This document shows positions 27,586 to 39,753 of a stretch of DNA of 64,000 nt, one piece after another (position 1 is the first letter of the stretch; each line of letters starts with the position of its first letter). Below the pieces are notes generated by a model. It worked only from the letters and a program-made list of their open reading frames with translations. It did no database searches and was not told the origin of the DNA. Origin of the DNA: Cokeromyces recurvatus (taxonomy: Eukaryota > Mucoromycota > Mucoromycetes > Mucorales > Mucoraceae); NCBI RefSeq assembly GCF_025118155.1, contig NW_026251419.1, forward strand, positions 1-64,000. Reading direction: 5' to 3'. Made by a program: the position numbers and the translations under genes.

Positions 27586-27720
27586 GGGTCAATAAAAAAA
27601 TTTTTGGCCATTTCCAAAATAAATCGGGACAGGGTTGTAAAATTGGGATACCAATATGAAAATGGGACACATAAGAGAATATAGGACATGAACGCGAATC
27701 TGGGACTATACTGAACAAAT
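27586..27720. repeat. Degenerate 19-20-bp tandem array with GGGACA core
   Basis: Core hexamers start at 27586 (GGGTCA), 27606 (GGCCAT), 27626 (GGGACA), 27645 (GGGATA), 27664 (GGGACA), 27683 (AGGACA) and 27702 (GGGACT). The first two steps are 20 bp and the last four are exactly 19 bp. The spacer between cores is divergent except for an A/T-rich end. The period is not a multiple of three, so a coding repeat is unlikely. It lies about 30 bases left of a TIR-like sequence. Confidence 0.6.
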
Positions 27721-27752
27721 TTAAAGATTTTTTTTTTTATTAAAGCATTTTA

Positions 27753-27805
27753 CTCTGTACGGCCAGTACGATGGACATTGTCGCCAATTAACAAATAATT
27801 GTCGC
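27753..27805 (+). mobile_element. Left copy of a Tc1/mariner-like terminal inverted repeat
   Basis: Begins CTCTGTACGGCCAGTACGAT next to a TA and carries two TTGTCGC motifs. It matches the reverse complement of 34853-34904 with about four differences over 50 bases. The TA flank on both copies fits Tc1/mariner insertion. It is not shown that both copies bound one element. Confidence 0.6.
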
Positions 27806-28719
27806 AAAAGAAATTTCGTTTTAGGAAAAGCGTATTATCGTAATTGTATTAAAATTTCTTTTAGAGAGGTTCTTTATATATACATTTGATAATTTTGTTA
27901 TAGAACAAGCTCTGGATATAAGCACAAGTAATATTATAAAAGATGGATTACATAATACAGGACAAACTATAAACCTGAACATATAATAATAAAAGATAAC
28001 ATATTTTTTGTACACTCTTTGAAACTCTATCTCTTTCTTCTCTTTAAAGCCATTATTCCTTTCAAACTGATCAAAACCTAAAGAGCCTTGTTATCATGAT
28101 CATCATAAAAAAGAGCTCAATTGCCATAATACAGTAATAAGAAAGCTTACAGCCTAACTATTTAAAATGCATAAACTGCCAAAATATCTTGTACAATTGA
28201 AAAAAAACTGCTGTATAAAATGACATTTTTTATATTATTGATAGCTTATTTATTTACTCTTATTCTTTTGGAGAATGTATGAATATCATGCTCTGTCGTG
28301 TAACTGCATTTAACTAGTTTTAGCTTAATTATTTTACAAGAATGCTCATATTCACATGAATACATATAACAAACTTGTTTTCTTTTTCTTACTTTCTTAC
28401 TTTCTTGCTTACTTTCAAAGAAGATAGTAATGCTTTACTACATTCAAATAAAAGGCAAAACTTATCTCTAAAGTATTAAAAAGAAAAGAGAAAAAAAAAG
28501 AAAGGAGAAAGGCAGGAGAGAAGATTTAACGCAAAGTAAATTAAAAACAAAAAAAAAACGCTAAGATTAAACTTTAATAACTTCTCCTTCTTTTCGTTTA
28601 TTTTTTTTCTCCTGAATTTTACTATAAAAAAAAAGTACATTTTTTTTTTTTTCCTTTTTTTTTTTTTTTTCTTTAGCTTTTTTTTATTTTTCCTATTCTT
28701 CTTTATTTTTACTTGAAAC

Positions 28720-29610
28720 TATGGGTAGACATTGTCAGGGTTATGAAGTGTGCTCAAGTCACATAGCTTGGCTTACTTGAGTTTGTAGAACTGTCCGTTT
28801 ATAACATGGCTAAAGGAGAGGGCCTAGACTCTCTTTTGGTTACTACATGCATATCCGCCTTCACCTTGGGTTATTGCAACCTTAGATAATTGATGGGACC
28901 TTATCGAATTTTGACTGCTCAAGTTTGATTTATTTCCAAAGGAGGAGGGAAATAAAAAGGATACTTGGGGTTGGAAATTGTAAACCTGTTCCTTTTTTAG
29001 GGAGATTAGCGTACTCTTTGTCTGCACCATTGAAAGGGCTTATCTCAAGGTTTAGTTTTTCTGTTTTTCTTTTTGGAGGTTTTTCCTTCTTTTTATTTTT
29101 ATCTAGTTGCTGTTTATAAAATAAAAATAGATAAGGATGCACAGCTTACGTTTCTGACCGTGGTTTTTTCATCTATTTATTTAGTTGAAGAATCCCAACT
29201 TGTATTTACTGTTAAGTCAAAAGTAGATGCTAGGGGTCAAAGAAGGGACATTCTCAGGTAAACAATAGTCAGGTCGTGCACTTCATGTATCTGGATTCCT
29301 TCCACTTCGCCACGCTACAGGTCAGAATGTTTAGCCCGGCTTCCAATGAAACTTACATCCAACTGTATTTTTTATTGGGTAGGGTGAGGAATCCTATCTT
29401 TTTCTTCTAGCAAGGCTTGGGCCAGGTTGGACTTTGCCAAGTGTCTACTAGTTGAAATTGGACGTTTATCTTTCAAGTAGAAATTTAGAGGGAGAAGAAA
29501 AAAAAGCCCAACATTTGGTATGGGTTTATATTATTTTTGGGATTAGATATGCTTTCACCTTCTCGTGGTTAATCCTGTTAGTATCAAGTCTCTTTTAAAG
29601 AGATTTGAGA
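28720..29610. other. GC-richer island of unknown content
   Basis: About 900 bases whose base composition is visibly less AT-rich than both flanks, with balanced, non-repetitive sequence and no conserved reading frame. It could be a decayed LTR or other insertion; no ends or target duplications were found. Confidence 0.4.
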
Positions 29611-32514
29611 ACTAAGAAAAGCATCTTTTTTTTTTTTTATAATATTAACAAAAATGAAAAAAAAAAAAATAATTTAATAAAAATCGTTTTATAATAAAGC
29701 TGCTTCTCTAATAATATTTAATAATTAAGCGTGTAATTCTTTCATTAACAAAAGTGGTGAAAGACTATAGCAGCACAGTGTATAAATATTTAAAAAGACT
29801 ATTGTATATTTTCCTAAGATTCCTTTCTCTCAAGGTAAGTTCTGTATGGTTAAATAAATTCAGCATCACTAGAATGTAAATTACCAGAATAAGACTAAAA
29901 TTAGTCAACATTCGTAATGAGCATTCCATAATCTGATTGCTGTACAAAAGACTGTTCATTTTCCAGGGGTATAACTTGAAGTTGTTTCAAGCCTTACCAT
30001 CAATTATTTTATCTGGAAACAAACTAACTTTGGTTTTTCCCAACTAATAATTTTTTTTTTCAGCACAATTTTCTCCAAGGAAAATTTTCTTTGGGTATTG
30101 ATTATTGGAGTAGTTATATATGATATAAAGGACTAAAGGAGGCTTGACCGATTCATCGAAAAGAAGTTGTTAAAATATCTCAGCTTTTGCAAAGAAATCT
30201 TATTTTTTTTATTATAAAATTTTCCGCAAAGATAAATCCCTTTACTCCTCCGTATCGTATCTACGGATGGTATAATGTCACTTAATACAAGAAAACGTAT
30301 TCTTGAAGTCTATCATGAAAACAAAAAAAGGTTGTCCTTTGACATTACTTGTAAAACGTAACAACACGTTTCTGGAAAACGATACTGTTAGATACAATCG
30401 TTTAGTGTGATATTAATGAAGGTCATTATTGTTTTGAGGTTCTTATCAGTTACATATTGCTTTGGATGAGCATTGACTTCATCATAAAGAATATAAAGGG
30501 TAACTGCTCCTTCAGTGAATTTGTCTCATTACATGGATTAATTAAAGGAAAAACTATAAATTAACCAAAGTTAATGCACATGATGTGAACATACATTTAA
30601 TAAGAAACTACTGCTATCTTTTATTATGTACGATGCATCTTGCTATTAGATGACTTCTTTTCATAATTCATATGTTGATGCACTCACTATTTATCGCTAA
30701 CTTGAACCCTTCTACAATACTCGACTGTTTTTTTCTTTTTTTTTTACTTATAATATAGAGTAGATTTTCTTATTATTATCTTATTCACCTTAAATTACAC
30801 TAAAATAGACTTCTTCTAAAAATTTTCATAAAAAAGAAAAAAAAAAAAGGCAGATCGCCAAGTTTTATTCAGCAATTAAACTATTTCCCTGGCAGATTGT
30901 GTCGTCGTTGACTATAGAAAGTATAGTTAATTACTATTATAACATTACTCTTTTTAGGAATTTATATCCTTTTTTTTTAGTAGAGTAAAAAAGCCAAAGA
31001 GTACAATCCACGACCTCTAATAAGAAGGTGCTTATAATCCAGTGTTACTATCGAATAGTACATGACATACTTAATAATGGCTTATCTGCTGAAGATCCAG
31101 GAGACTCTATACAACTTGATAATGAATCGGTAATAACGCCTTTTTTTCCCTCACTCTTTTGGGACAATGAATCTTAAAGTATAACGGTTGATAAACCGAA
31201 AGAAATACAATTCAAGTTTAGTAGCCCCCAAATAAAAATGTTAATTTCATTTGTAACCTTATCCTTACCTTACCTTGCTAATACTAATACTGATAATAAT
31301 AAAGAAACCGTCCAAATAGTGTCAATTTTGAAATGTAAGACTACTACAAGTCAATTAGTGAATCAATAAAGAGGATTACGAGTAAGAGACTTCAGATATT
31401 AAACCGGCTCATATTTCTTGCTATCATATGATGACATTGATAGATGGTTGCTCGAAAAAAGGGTCGAATAATAGAAATTACATAAGGTGTACGTAAATCA
31501 CTTGGAAATTGAATTGATAATGAATTATTAAAATTGATCCATTGTAAAAGTTATAATCACGCCTGTAAGAACAGTAATATTAGTAGGGTCGTCGTAGTTG
31601 AGGTACAAAAGTATTAAATGAGTAAGGCTGATTGATATTTTCCTCACTATCTCGTGCAAAATATCGCGGGATAATACGTTTTACAAGTGATATGACATCT
31701 TTTTCTTTTCTTTTTTTTTTTTGGCAAAGTTGATCTATGACAGCTTCAACTGTTATGGCTACCATTTCACAAATAAAGACAGTGTTTTAAATGCAAAAGA
31801 TAAGGAAAGAGAAAATAGAAAAGACAAGTATGTGAAAACTCTGTATAGTTTATTAAGAAAAAAAAATGATATGGAAAAACGACAAGGGCTATTTATATAT
31901 TTTCGCAAGGTAAGTGGTATGAATAAATAAATACTGGTATAATAAAGCATTATACATCAATATTGTTTCCGAATAATCCTGCTTATGTTAATATTAATTC
32001 ACAGTGAATATTCCAGCTATTTCGTTTCTAAATATAAAGAAAATGGAACAAAACGTACTCTTAGTGACAAGTTCAATTTTTTTTATACATTAAACGGAAA
32101 AAAAAAGGAAATATGCATACATAAAAGAAATATAAAAATTAGAAAAGCGATGAATAAGTACACAATATCTTTAAAATATTGTACTTATCTTAGTTAATTT
32201 TAAAGAAAAATAATCTGATTGTAAAGGAGGAATAGTAATCATGATAGTTTCTCTGATAAGATATTAGTCAATAGTTTACATAATCACCACTACACCATAT
32301 CCTATATTTCCTGTATTTTTTAAGTCAATTACTTGTTTTTATACTTCTTAAAGTCAATTTGGAGCAAAAAGATATTTTATTATACAAACAATAGTTAAAG
32401 AAGGCACAAGATTATTAAAAGACGCGTAAGAAAAGAAATATTTATTTTATTTTTATTTTCATTTTTATTTCATATAAAAAAGTGAATCCCCAATTCGTCA
32501 ACAGTAATAATTAC

Positions 32515-32770
32515 TGCAGTCCAAAGGTGGCCGCGTGGAGGCTAGGATTCGTTGCACCTTCTTTGTTCTTGTATTTTTATTTTTTACTAGGAGGTTAGAA
32601 AAACCCACAGCTAGACAATATGTAACGCCCTCTGAATCAACAAGATACCCTACAATGTCCTCCTAATTCAAGGAGGGCAAGATAGGGTGTCTTCCTCATC
32701 AAGAGCCCGGTACATAAGTGGTAACCATGAGAAAAAAGAATTTCCTCCTAGGGCAGGGAAGAAGAAGAAG
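32515..32770. other. Structured GC-richer island with long hairpin
   Basis: The segment 32643-32692 folds on itself: AGATACCCTA pairs with TAGGGTGTCT (one wobble), and TGTCCTCCT with AGGAGGGCA (wobble tolerated), separated by a 3x3 internal loop. Upstream, AAGGTG (near 32525) pairs with CACCTT (near 32558). No tRNA B box was found, so a tRNA is not called. It might be a fold-back element or a structured RNA. Confidence 0.4.
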
Positions 32771-34852
32771 AATAAAATAGTATTAATTTAATGACTTACC
32801 TATAGAAGAAATAGTAATAATAAGAAGAAAAAAGAAGAAAAAATAACTTTGAATATCTACTTTTTTATAAGAATAAGGAGGTCGTTGTTGTAAATTACAG
32901 TCACAATCATATGAAATCGATAAGAATATGTGTTACCCCACATTTAATACACACACACACACAGTTACATTATTTAATTTTCTTTCTTTCTTATAAAAAG
33001 TAACAATGTGTAGAATAGTAAAATGTTGTCAATTTTATATCTTCTTTATGACTATATGAAATGTTTATGTTAAAGAAAAGAAAAGTAAATAAAATAAATG
33101 TCTTTTTTTTTCACTTTTTTGTTTATATTCTCATAAACTTTCTTTTTCCTAATTAGGCAACTAATATGCATCTCATTTAGTCTCCCTTATGTTGTGCTTA
33201 AAATCATTCTTTTACCACATGCATTGTTTGCCAAAATGATTGTAAATATTAACGATTTTAGCTTCTTTGACGTATGCTATGAAAACCAGTTTAAGTATCT
33301 TTGATTTGCATTCACAGTAATCTTTCCTACATCCCTTTTAAATACGAAGACATGTTATAGATAATATATTCCTTGATCCGTATGTTTAATCAAGAAACAT
33401 GACATTATAAGTCAGCACGTGATAATAAATTTTTAACGTACATTAAAATGAATCGGCTCTATTCCAATGATTACAATGACTGTAAAGAACTCTTATAAAG
33501 ACTAAAAGGGAGACAAGAAGAATGATAGACAACATGTTACTATATACCAAATATAAAGGAGGAAATGTATTCCTTTTTTCAAATCTCTACTGTTGCTACA
33601 TTTTAGCTCTGGAATATCTCCTTTTGTAATGAAGATAATAATGAGAATAATTAGTTCTGATGATACCTATTTTCCCTAAAAATATATATACATGTATATA
33701 TACTCTATAGCAATAATGTTCGTATTACTACTGTCTTTTTATTAGAGCTATCTTTTCTGTATAATTTACGGCTTTTGAAATATAATTCTTAACCTCTTTT
33801 AGCCTTCAAGTTTGTAGGCATTGACAAATATATGACAATATACTACATAGAACAAGGGATTTATTAGGTAATTCATTTCAACTTTTTTTTTTTGATGAGG
33901 CAAAATATGAACTTTAAATATAAAATTGGATAAAGGAAAAGTTAAGATTATTCATTTTGTTTATACAATATCCAGATAAAGTTTCAGTAAAATAAAGGAG
34001 AAAAAAAAAGTTGAATATTGTCAGAAAAGAAATATCCTTGCATTTATTACTGTTACAGTGATAGAATTGTTATATTTGTCAATATCTTCTTTTTTGAAGT
34101 AATCGAGAACATTCTTCTTTACACTAGTTTATAGATAGATATTGATTGTTATTACAATATTCTTGGTAGAGCTTTTTTTTTATAGTCTTTGTTCCTAAGT
34201 AAGCCATAACATAATGTATAGTATTAGCTAGAGAAGCTTGATGTTAATCAATTAAAAGAGTCTGTATATTACGCTTACTTGTAATTAAGATCAAACATAA
34301 CAACTATAGATTTGTATCTGTATAGGCATAAAATAAGGCTTTTTAGACACCCTATTTTTCTTCTATAGCTTAAGGGCCATAATGATACCAAGATACATAA
34401 TATACATATCTACGGTAAATATATATAAATATAAGGGAGGTGTCATGAGCTGACTTATAATATCATGTTTCATGATTAAACATGCGGATCATAAATTTAT
34501 TTAAGAAATTCTATCCTGAATCTCTCTTGATCGCTCCATCTAATAATATTAAAATCACTAACACTTCATTGTCAACAAAATACCTTATTCGGTCGTAACT
34601 ATCACTTTTCTGATTCACATCTTATCCTCAGACCTCTTTAACAATTCTTATAAATACCCTATCAATTTAAATTCATTAAATAAAATCATTGACTTTAGAA
34701 CTATTATTCGAACTTATTGATTTCTTTTGTCTTAATATTATTTTTTATTTTCTAATATTTTTTATTTGATATTTTAGAAGAAATATCACAGTATTAAACA
34801 AAAATAAGAGCTCAGGAAGAGGAAAATACTACGACAATTGTTTCTCAACTGC

Positions 34853-34904
34853 CGACAAATATTTGTTAATTGGCGACAATATCTATCGTACTGGCTGTAC
34901 AGAG
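34853..34904 (-). mobile_element. Right, inverted copy of the terminal repeat
   Basis: Ends CTGGCTGTACAGAG followed by TA, the mirror of the copy at 27753. It carries additional TTGTCG-type motifs on its inner side. It is 7.1 kb from its partner, longer than usual for a single Tc1/mariner copy. Confidence 0.6.
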
Positions 34905-36637
34905 TAACATTGTTCATTATAGTTTAGTTTGGAAGTACAAGATAAGCTACTTTAATGAATGTATAACGTTGCATAAAATCATCGTTAGAACTGATATTAT
35001 TCAGATTCAGAACATCACTTGAACAATTCTTTTCATTCAGTTATACTTCTTTGGATTAGTGACTTTACTTTTATATAAGCCTAATAGTGAGAAAACTTTA
35101 GTGTTTCTGTTATTTATTAATACAACTGGAAGATATTTTTGATGAAGAAATAATTGGAACATGTACTTACTGCATCACTAGTCTCTATTAATATGCAGCA
35201 TATTGACTAATATTTTCGCAAATAATCATGGGTATTCTTGCGAGAGATTTAGTTTTGATAATTGACTATATATCATTAGTTTTTATTAAATTTTTAAACC
35301 TTGGTATAATAAAGGACGGCAATAATTTGCTTATTTGATCTAAAGGGCTCAATATAAAATATATCTTTTTTTTTAATAGTCTACTACTACCTAGTTTCAA
35401 AACATTTACGCTGATTCCAAGTTTCTTGCTTTGTCAATTTCAGGAGCGTATTTAATATTTTTATTTAAATGTCTAGAAAAAAGAAATATAGAATGGATTA
35501 TAGTATTTATTAATATGAGCTTATTCATTCAAGTCATAAGAGTAACATTTAAGATGACAAGATATAATAGTGTTCAAGTCATTTGATCTTTTAACTTTGT
35601 TTTGCATAAAATTAAACTTTATCTGCTGGATCTGGCTTAAACCTTCTTTTATCACAGATACATCTTGTTACTGGTGGGTTCTATTAGACTTTAATGGTTT
35701 AGCTCTTATTCTTCTTGCTTCGTTTTTTTAAAAGCAAATAGCAATCACTATTTTCGTTTGTTCTTCTAATAACACAATTGTATGAAATGATCCTAATTTG
35801 TAGCTTGATAAATGACTTCTACAAATTTTACCATACATAAGATTCGAGGCGAGAGACTTCACCAATTTACAAAGCATTATTTTTATTTATTTATTTAGTG
35901 ATATGCATGTTTTTTTTCAAATAGTGATTAAGCAGCGATTTTGAGATAGGAAACTTTTTAAATTTCTTAGTCGCGTTTTATATAATGTCGTCTTCAACAA
36001 AGAATTAAAAACCTTAATCAGTTAAACGTTTATATATTCTTCATATTTAGTAGCAATATCAATTTTTTCGACTACTATTCATCTTCGATTTTATTATGAT
36101 GATATCTTTCAAGTGTTTATATAGCTTTTCTATAATTCTCTCTGCGTATTATATTATTGTTTGGAGAATAATATTATAGCGCAACATTTAAGTCAAGTGT
36201 CTTCTATTGAATTATAAACTTTTTATCTATGTTTATTGTAAAGGTTATTTTATCCATCTTCATAAAAAGAAATACTGCTCGTTATTTTGTAGATCAAAAA
36301 AAAAAAAAAGTAATGACAGCTAGCCTCCTTTTACAATCCCCAATAACTACTATCCACTAGCCCGAGAATGATATTTGCATTTGTCATCTTGTCTCCAAAA
36401 TAAATTAAACATATCAATAGGTTTTACTTTTAGAAATTATTAATTTTTATTTAGGCGAAACAGATCGTAATTTTTGACATGAGCATCCGTCATTTATACG
36501 TGAAAGATTACATATTCTGCAAGCTCAGTTTTTGTTATGTTCCTTAAGTTTACCCAAATGCTCTTTTATTACTACTTCTGTAAGACTCTACAACTAGATC
36601 TCTATGATCAAAACTATCACCGACTAATCCAGTTCAG

Positions 36638-36675
<38 letters not shown>
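36638..36675 (+). repeat. 38-nt poly(A) tract
   Basis: Pure A run in a gene-free region, about 100 bases before a LINE fragment on the same strand. It could be the tail of another retroposed copy, but no source sequence was recognised upstream. Confidence 0.6.
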
Positions 36676-36678
<3 letters not shown>

Positions 36679-36739
36679 GAACAATAAATTAAATTTTGTC
36701 GGTAAGATAATCGAGACCTGTATATAAATCATTTTAACA

Positions 36740-37340
36740 AATCAAAATTATTAACACAATGATGACTGTTTATATAATTAGATCATTATCCCTTTGGTTT
36801 CCTATGCTGTTCTTCGTTGGTGTCTTGGATGGTTGCCTGGTGATTATTCAAATTACTGCACAAAGCATCCTACAGTGCTTTTGACAAAGTAGCATAATAT
36901 CTACTGCCTTCAAATGCGTAAAAGCACGAGGATTCTCTCTTGTTTCTTGCAAATAAGCTTCTTACATGCCAACCGCGTACTTGTTTTAATACCTTCCCTT
37001 TAAGTTGTTCATTATTAATCAGTTATTTGTTAAATTTTTCACAAACTTGATTACCTCTTCCATCACAACAGAAAAAAAAAAAAAAGACCGCCTTCACTAT
37101 CATAACTATTTGGTGGTCTAAAATTCCTTAATTAGCCCCCTTTCTCTCTCTCTCTCTCTTGATAATAATGCCATCACTACATTTTGTTCCTTTTAAACTT
37201 CTTTTTTCTTTTTTACCCTTGCTCCTATAAGGGAAGGGTTTCTTTAATATCTTTTTATCATTCATGACCTGTCCGGGCAATTTTAATATAGTTCATATTT
37301 TGTGCCCAATTTTAGGTATTTTTAAATTGTTTAAATGAAG
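36740..37340 (+). mobile_element. Degenerate L1-like non-LTR retrotransposon 3' end
   Basis: A decayed frame near 36810-36920 reads RWCLGWLPGD, then a broken Cys/His cluster (C-TKH, then HNIYCLQM). It matches the end of reverse-transcriptase ORFs, and the better copy at 44472-45364 has RWWLGWLPGG and HSIHCLRIH at the same spacing. The two also share the 3' UTR word GGGCAATTTTA(A/G)TATA (37276 and 45289). It contains stops and frameshifts and is a dead, 5'-truncated copy. Confidence 0.65.
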
Positions 37341-37488
37341 TATATTTTTGCTGTCTTCGGAGCTGAACAAATACATGGAAATATTACACGTGATTGGTCA
37401 AATGAGCTACTTGGAGTTTCAGTAATCTTTTTATATCGCTCTTCTATTTTGTATATATTTTTATACACACATATTTTTTTTTTTCTTT

Positions 37489-38935
37489 ATGAACAACATG
37501 AATGATGGACATACACCATCAGCGGCATCTCTTGGAATTAATACAAATTTTAGTGGAAGCTCGGTTTCTTCAGGTGGTTCACCACTAAATTCACCTTTAA
37601 TATCACCTGGAGCAGGATCGCCTTCTTATGATAATCCTGTTTGGGATCAATTACATAGTCAATTCATACAACAAATGTCACTTCAACCACCTTCACGTTC
37701 TCAGTCTAATTCAACAAAACCAGGTGGTGGAAATACTTTTGTACATAAGTTATACAAGTAAAGAACTATAGATTAATTTTGATTTTTGATTTTTGATTTT
37801 TTTTTCCCCTTTCATATACTAAATATTATATATATATAGTATGGTTGTAGATAAGCAATATCAACATTTAATTGCTTGGACTTATACCGGCACTTCATTT
37901 ATTGTTTGTAACATTACAGAATTCTCAAGGGATGTATTACCCAAACATTTTAAGCACAATAACTTTAGTAGCTTTGTGAGGCAGCTAAATATGTAAGTTT
38001 TAACTATGAATATATTATAGATGTATATGTATACATATTTATTGATGAATATTATAGGTATGGATTTCATAAAGTAAATAAATCACCCAGAGGACATCGA
38101 ACTTTGGCAGAGAATCAGATTTGGGAATTTTCACATCCAAAGTTTTTGAGAAATAGACCTGATTTATTAGACGAAATTAAACGAAAAGCTTTAGAATCAG
38201 ACTCTGTTCGAAGAGATAATACTGACATTACATCACACTTAACAATGATGCAAATGTCACAATCAGATATGATGCAACAAATTTCTCATTTACAGTCTAA
38301 TTTAAGTCAAGTTATGAATGAGTTGTCAGAAACAAAGAAAAAACAACAATTACAACAACAAATGATTAAAGATATGATAGACTTTATGACAAAGCAATAT
38401 GGATCTACATGTACGTGATATATGCAATATTCAGATAGGTTTTAATCCATATTTTATCTTTTTTTTTTTTTTTTTTAGTACCTTTACAAACTCTAGATAT
38501 ATTTGATTCTGATAAACAAGGTGCAGATAGGCCCCCACCGCCTATTTTTATCACTTCTGCTGATAATCAACATCATCAACAACAACAACAACACCAATTT
38601 TATTTAAATACTGCTAATCATCATCCTTCTCCAACAAGCTCATCGAATTCACCTTTATCCTCCCCTCAATTAGATCCTACAGACAATTTACCTCAACTTA
38701 CTATACAAACTCAAAAACTTAAACGTACTTTCCTATCAACAGAAATCCCCTTCATTATCACCTTCCACCTATCAATCAGCTTTATCACAACCAGCTAGTC
38801 CTAGACAATACTTTTCATCAGAAGAAAATAATACTTCATTGTATAATCCGAAGAGCCCATTATTATCGCAAAATACATATATATGGTCCTCAATCATATA
38901 ATAGTAATAATCAAAATGAACAGCAACCTTTTTAA
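37489..38935 (+). CDS. HSF-type DNA-binding transcription factor
   Basis: Exons 37489-37757, 37840-37992, 38058-38410 and 38479-38935, about 409 aa. A Ser/Gly-rich N-terminus precedes the HSF winged helix: [48 protein letters not shown], then EFSHPKFLRNRPDLLDEIKRK. A heptad region follows (SDMMQQISHLQSNLSQVMNEL), suited to oligomerisation, then a Gln/His and Ser/Pro-rich activation-type tail. HSF proteins bind nGAAn repeats (family knowledge). The donor inside RQLN|MYGF is a classic HSF intron site. Two one-base shifts are inferred in the tail, near 38742 and in a TATATAT run near 38883. Hsf1, Sfl1 and Skn7-like identities cannot be separated here. Confidence 0.88.
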
Positions 38936-39076
38936 TTTATAATTAATAAAAAAAAAAATATAAATACATCTTGTATAATATATTTGTATATAAAATGTTG
39001 TGTCTTATTGTGACGTAAGATTTTTTTTTTTTAAAAAAATAAATATATTCTTGATAAACTTTTTTCTGTTTCTTAA

Positions 39077-39107
<31 letters not shown>

Positions 39108-39141
39108 CACAAATACATAAATATAATTCAACTAGTACAAC

Positions 39142-39608
39142 ATGCTTCCACTCGCACTCTTACATACAGCAGCTGGTCACCCCATGCTTGTAGAACTAAA
39201 AAGTGGTGAGACCTTTAACGGCCACTTGGTTAACTGTGATAATTGGATGAATTTGACTTTACGTGAAGTGATTCAAACATCACCAGATGGTGACAAATTT
39301 TGGAGATTACCTGAATGCTATATTAGAGGCAATACTATAAAATATTTAAACGTTCCAGAAGAGATTGTTGATATGGTAAAAGAAGAAGAGAGCAAACAAA
39401 GACAAATGGCCAATAGAGGTGGACGTGGTGGTAGTGGAAGAGGACATTATAATAATAGAGGTGGTAATCGTGGACGTGGACAAAATCGTGGTGGCAGTGC
39501 TAACAGTGGACGTGTGGTAGTAGTAATAATAATAGTAGTAGCAACAACAATAAAACTAGCAGTAGTGGTAATATTGTCATTGGTGCTCGGGGTGGAAATC
39601 AACATTAA
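39142..39608 (+). CDS. LSM4: U6 snRNA-associated Sm-like protein LSm4
   Basis: Intronless as read, about 155 aa. The Sm fold is nearly invariant: [40 protein letters not shown] and [24 protein letters not shown]. It is followed by an RGG-rich tail and a Ser/Asn run. LSm4 is part of the LSm2-8 ring on U6 snRNA and the LSm1-7 ring in mRNA decapping. One base is missing near 39517 (GG collapsed in an RGG codon); the corrected frame ends GNQH at 39608, whereas the uncorrected frame reads on as an unlikely hydrophobic tail to 39648. Confidence 0.93.
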
Positions 39609-39753
39609 TCAAATTAAATTACAACATTTGTATATCCTGTCAAAATAAAAGTAATCATAATGAAAAAAAAAAATACAATAATGAACATGTCATACATTTA
39701 CACATGCACATTGACTACAAAAAAAATATTAAAAAAAAATAAATGTATTTATA

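Larger units (their letters stand above)
27412..37488. other. 10 kb gene-free region with transposon remnants and islands
   Basis: No conserved coding region was found on either strand. The longest open frames (60-70 codons, for example 29765-29959 and 31580-31765) show no domain. Recognisable parts are listed separately: a 19-20-bp repeat array (27586-27720), two facing terminal-repeat-like sequences (27753-27805, 34853-34904), a GC-richer island (about 28720-29610), a hairpin island (about 32515-32770), a 38-nt poly(A) and a LINE fragment near the right edge. Confidence 0.6.

Noticed and set aside
28730..29270. Possible 5S or other RNA gene in the GC-richer island
   Set aside because: No internal control regions or conserved RNA motifs were recognised.
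31580..31930. Overlapping open frames on both strands
   Set aside because: No recognisable domain; composition fits chance frames.
32515..32565. Possible tRNA (A-box-like TGGCCGCGTGG)
   Set aside because: No B box (GGTTCRANNCC) within range and no cloverleaf; only a short hairpin.
32621..32899. Possible solo LTR (starts TGTAAC, ends ATTACA)
   Set aside because: Flanking bases show no target-site duplication and no second copy is visible.
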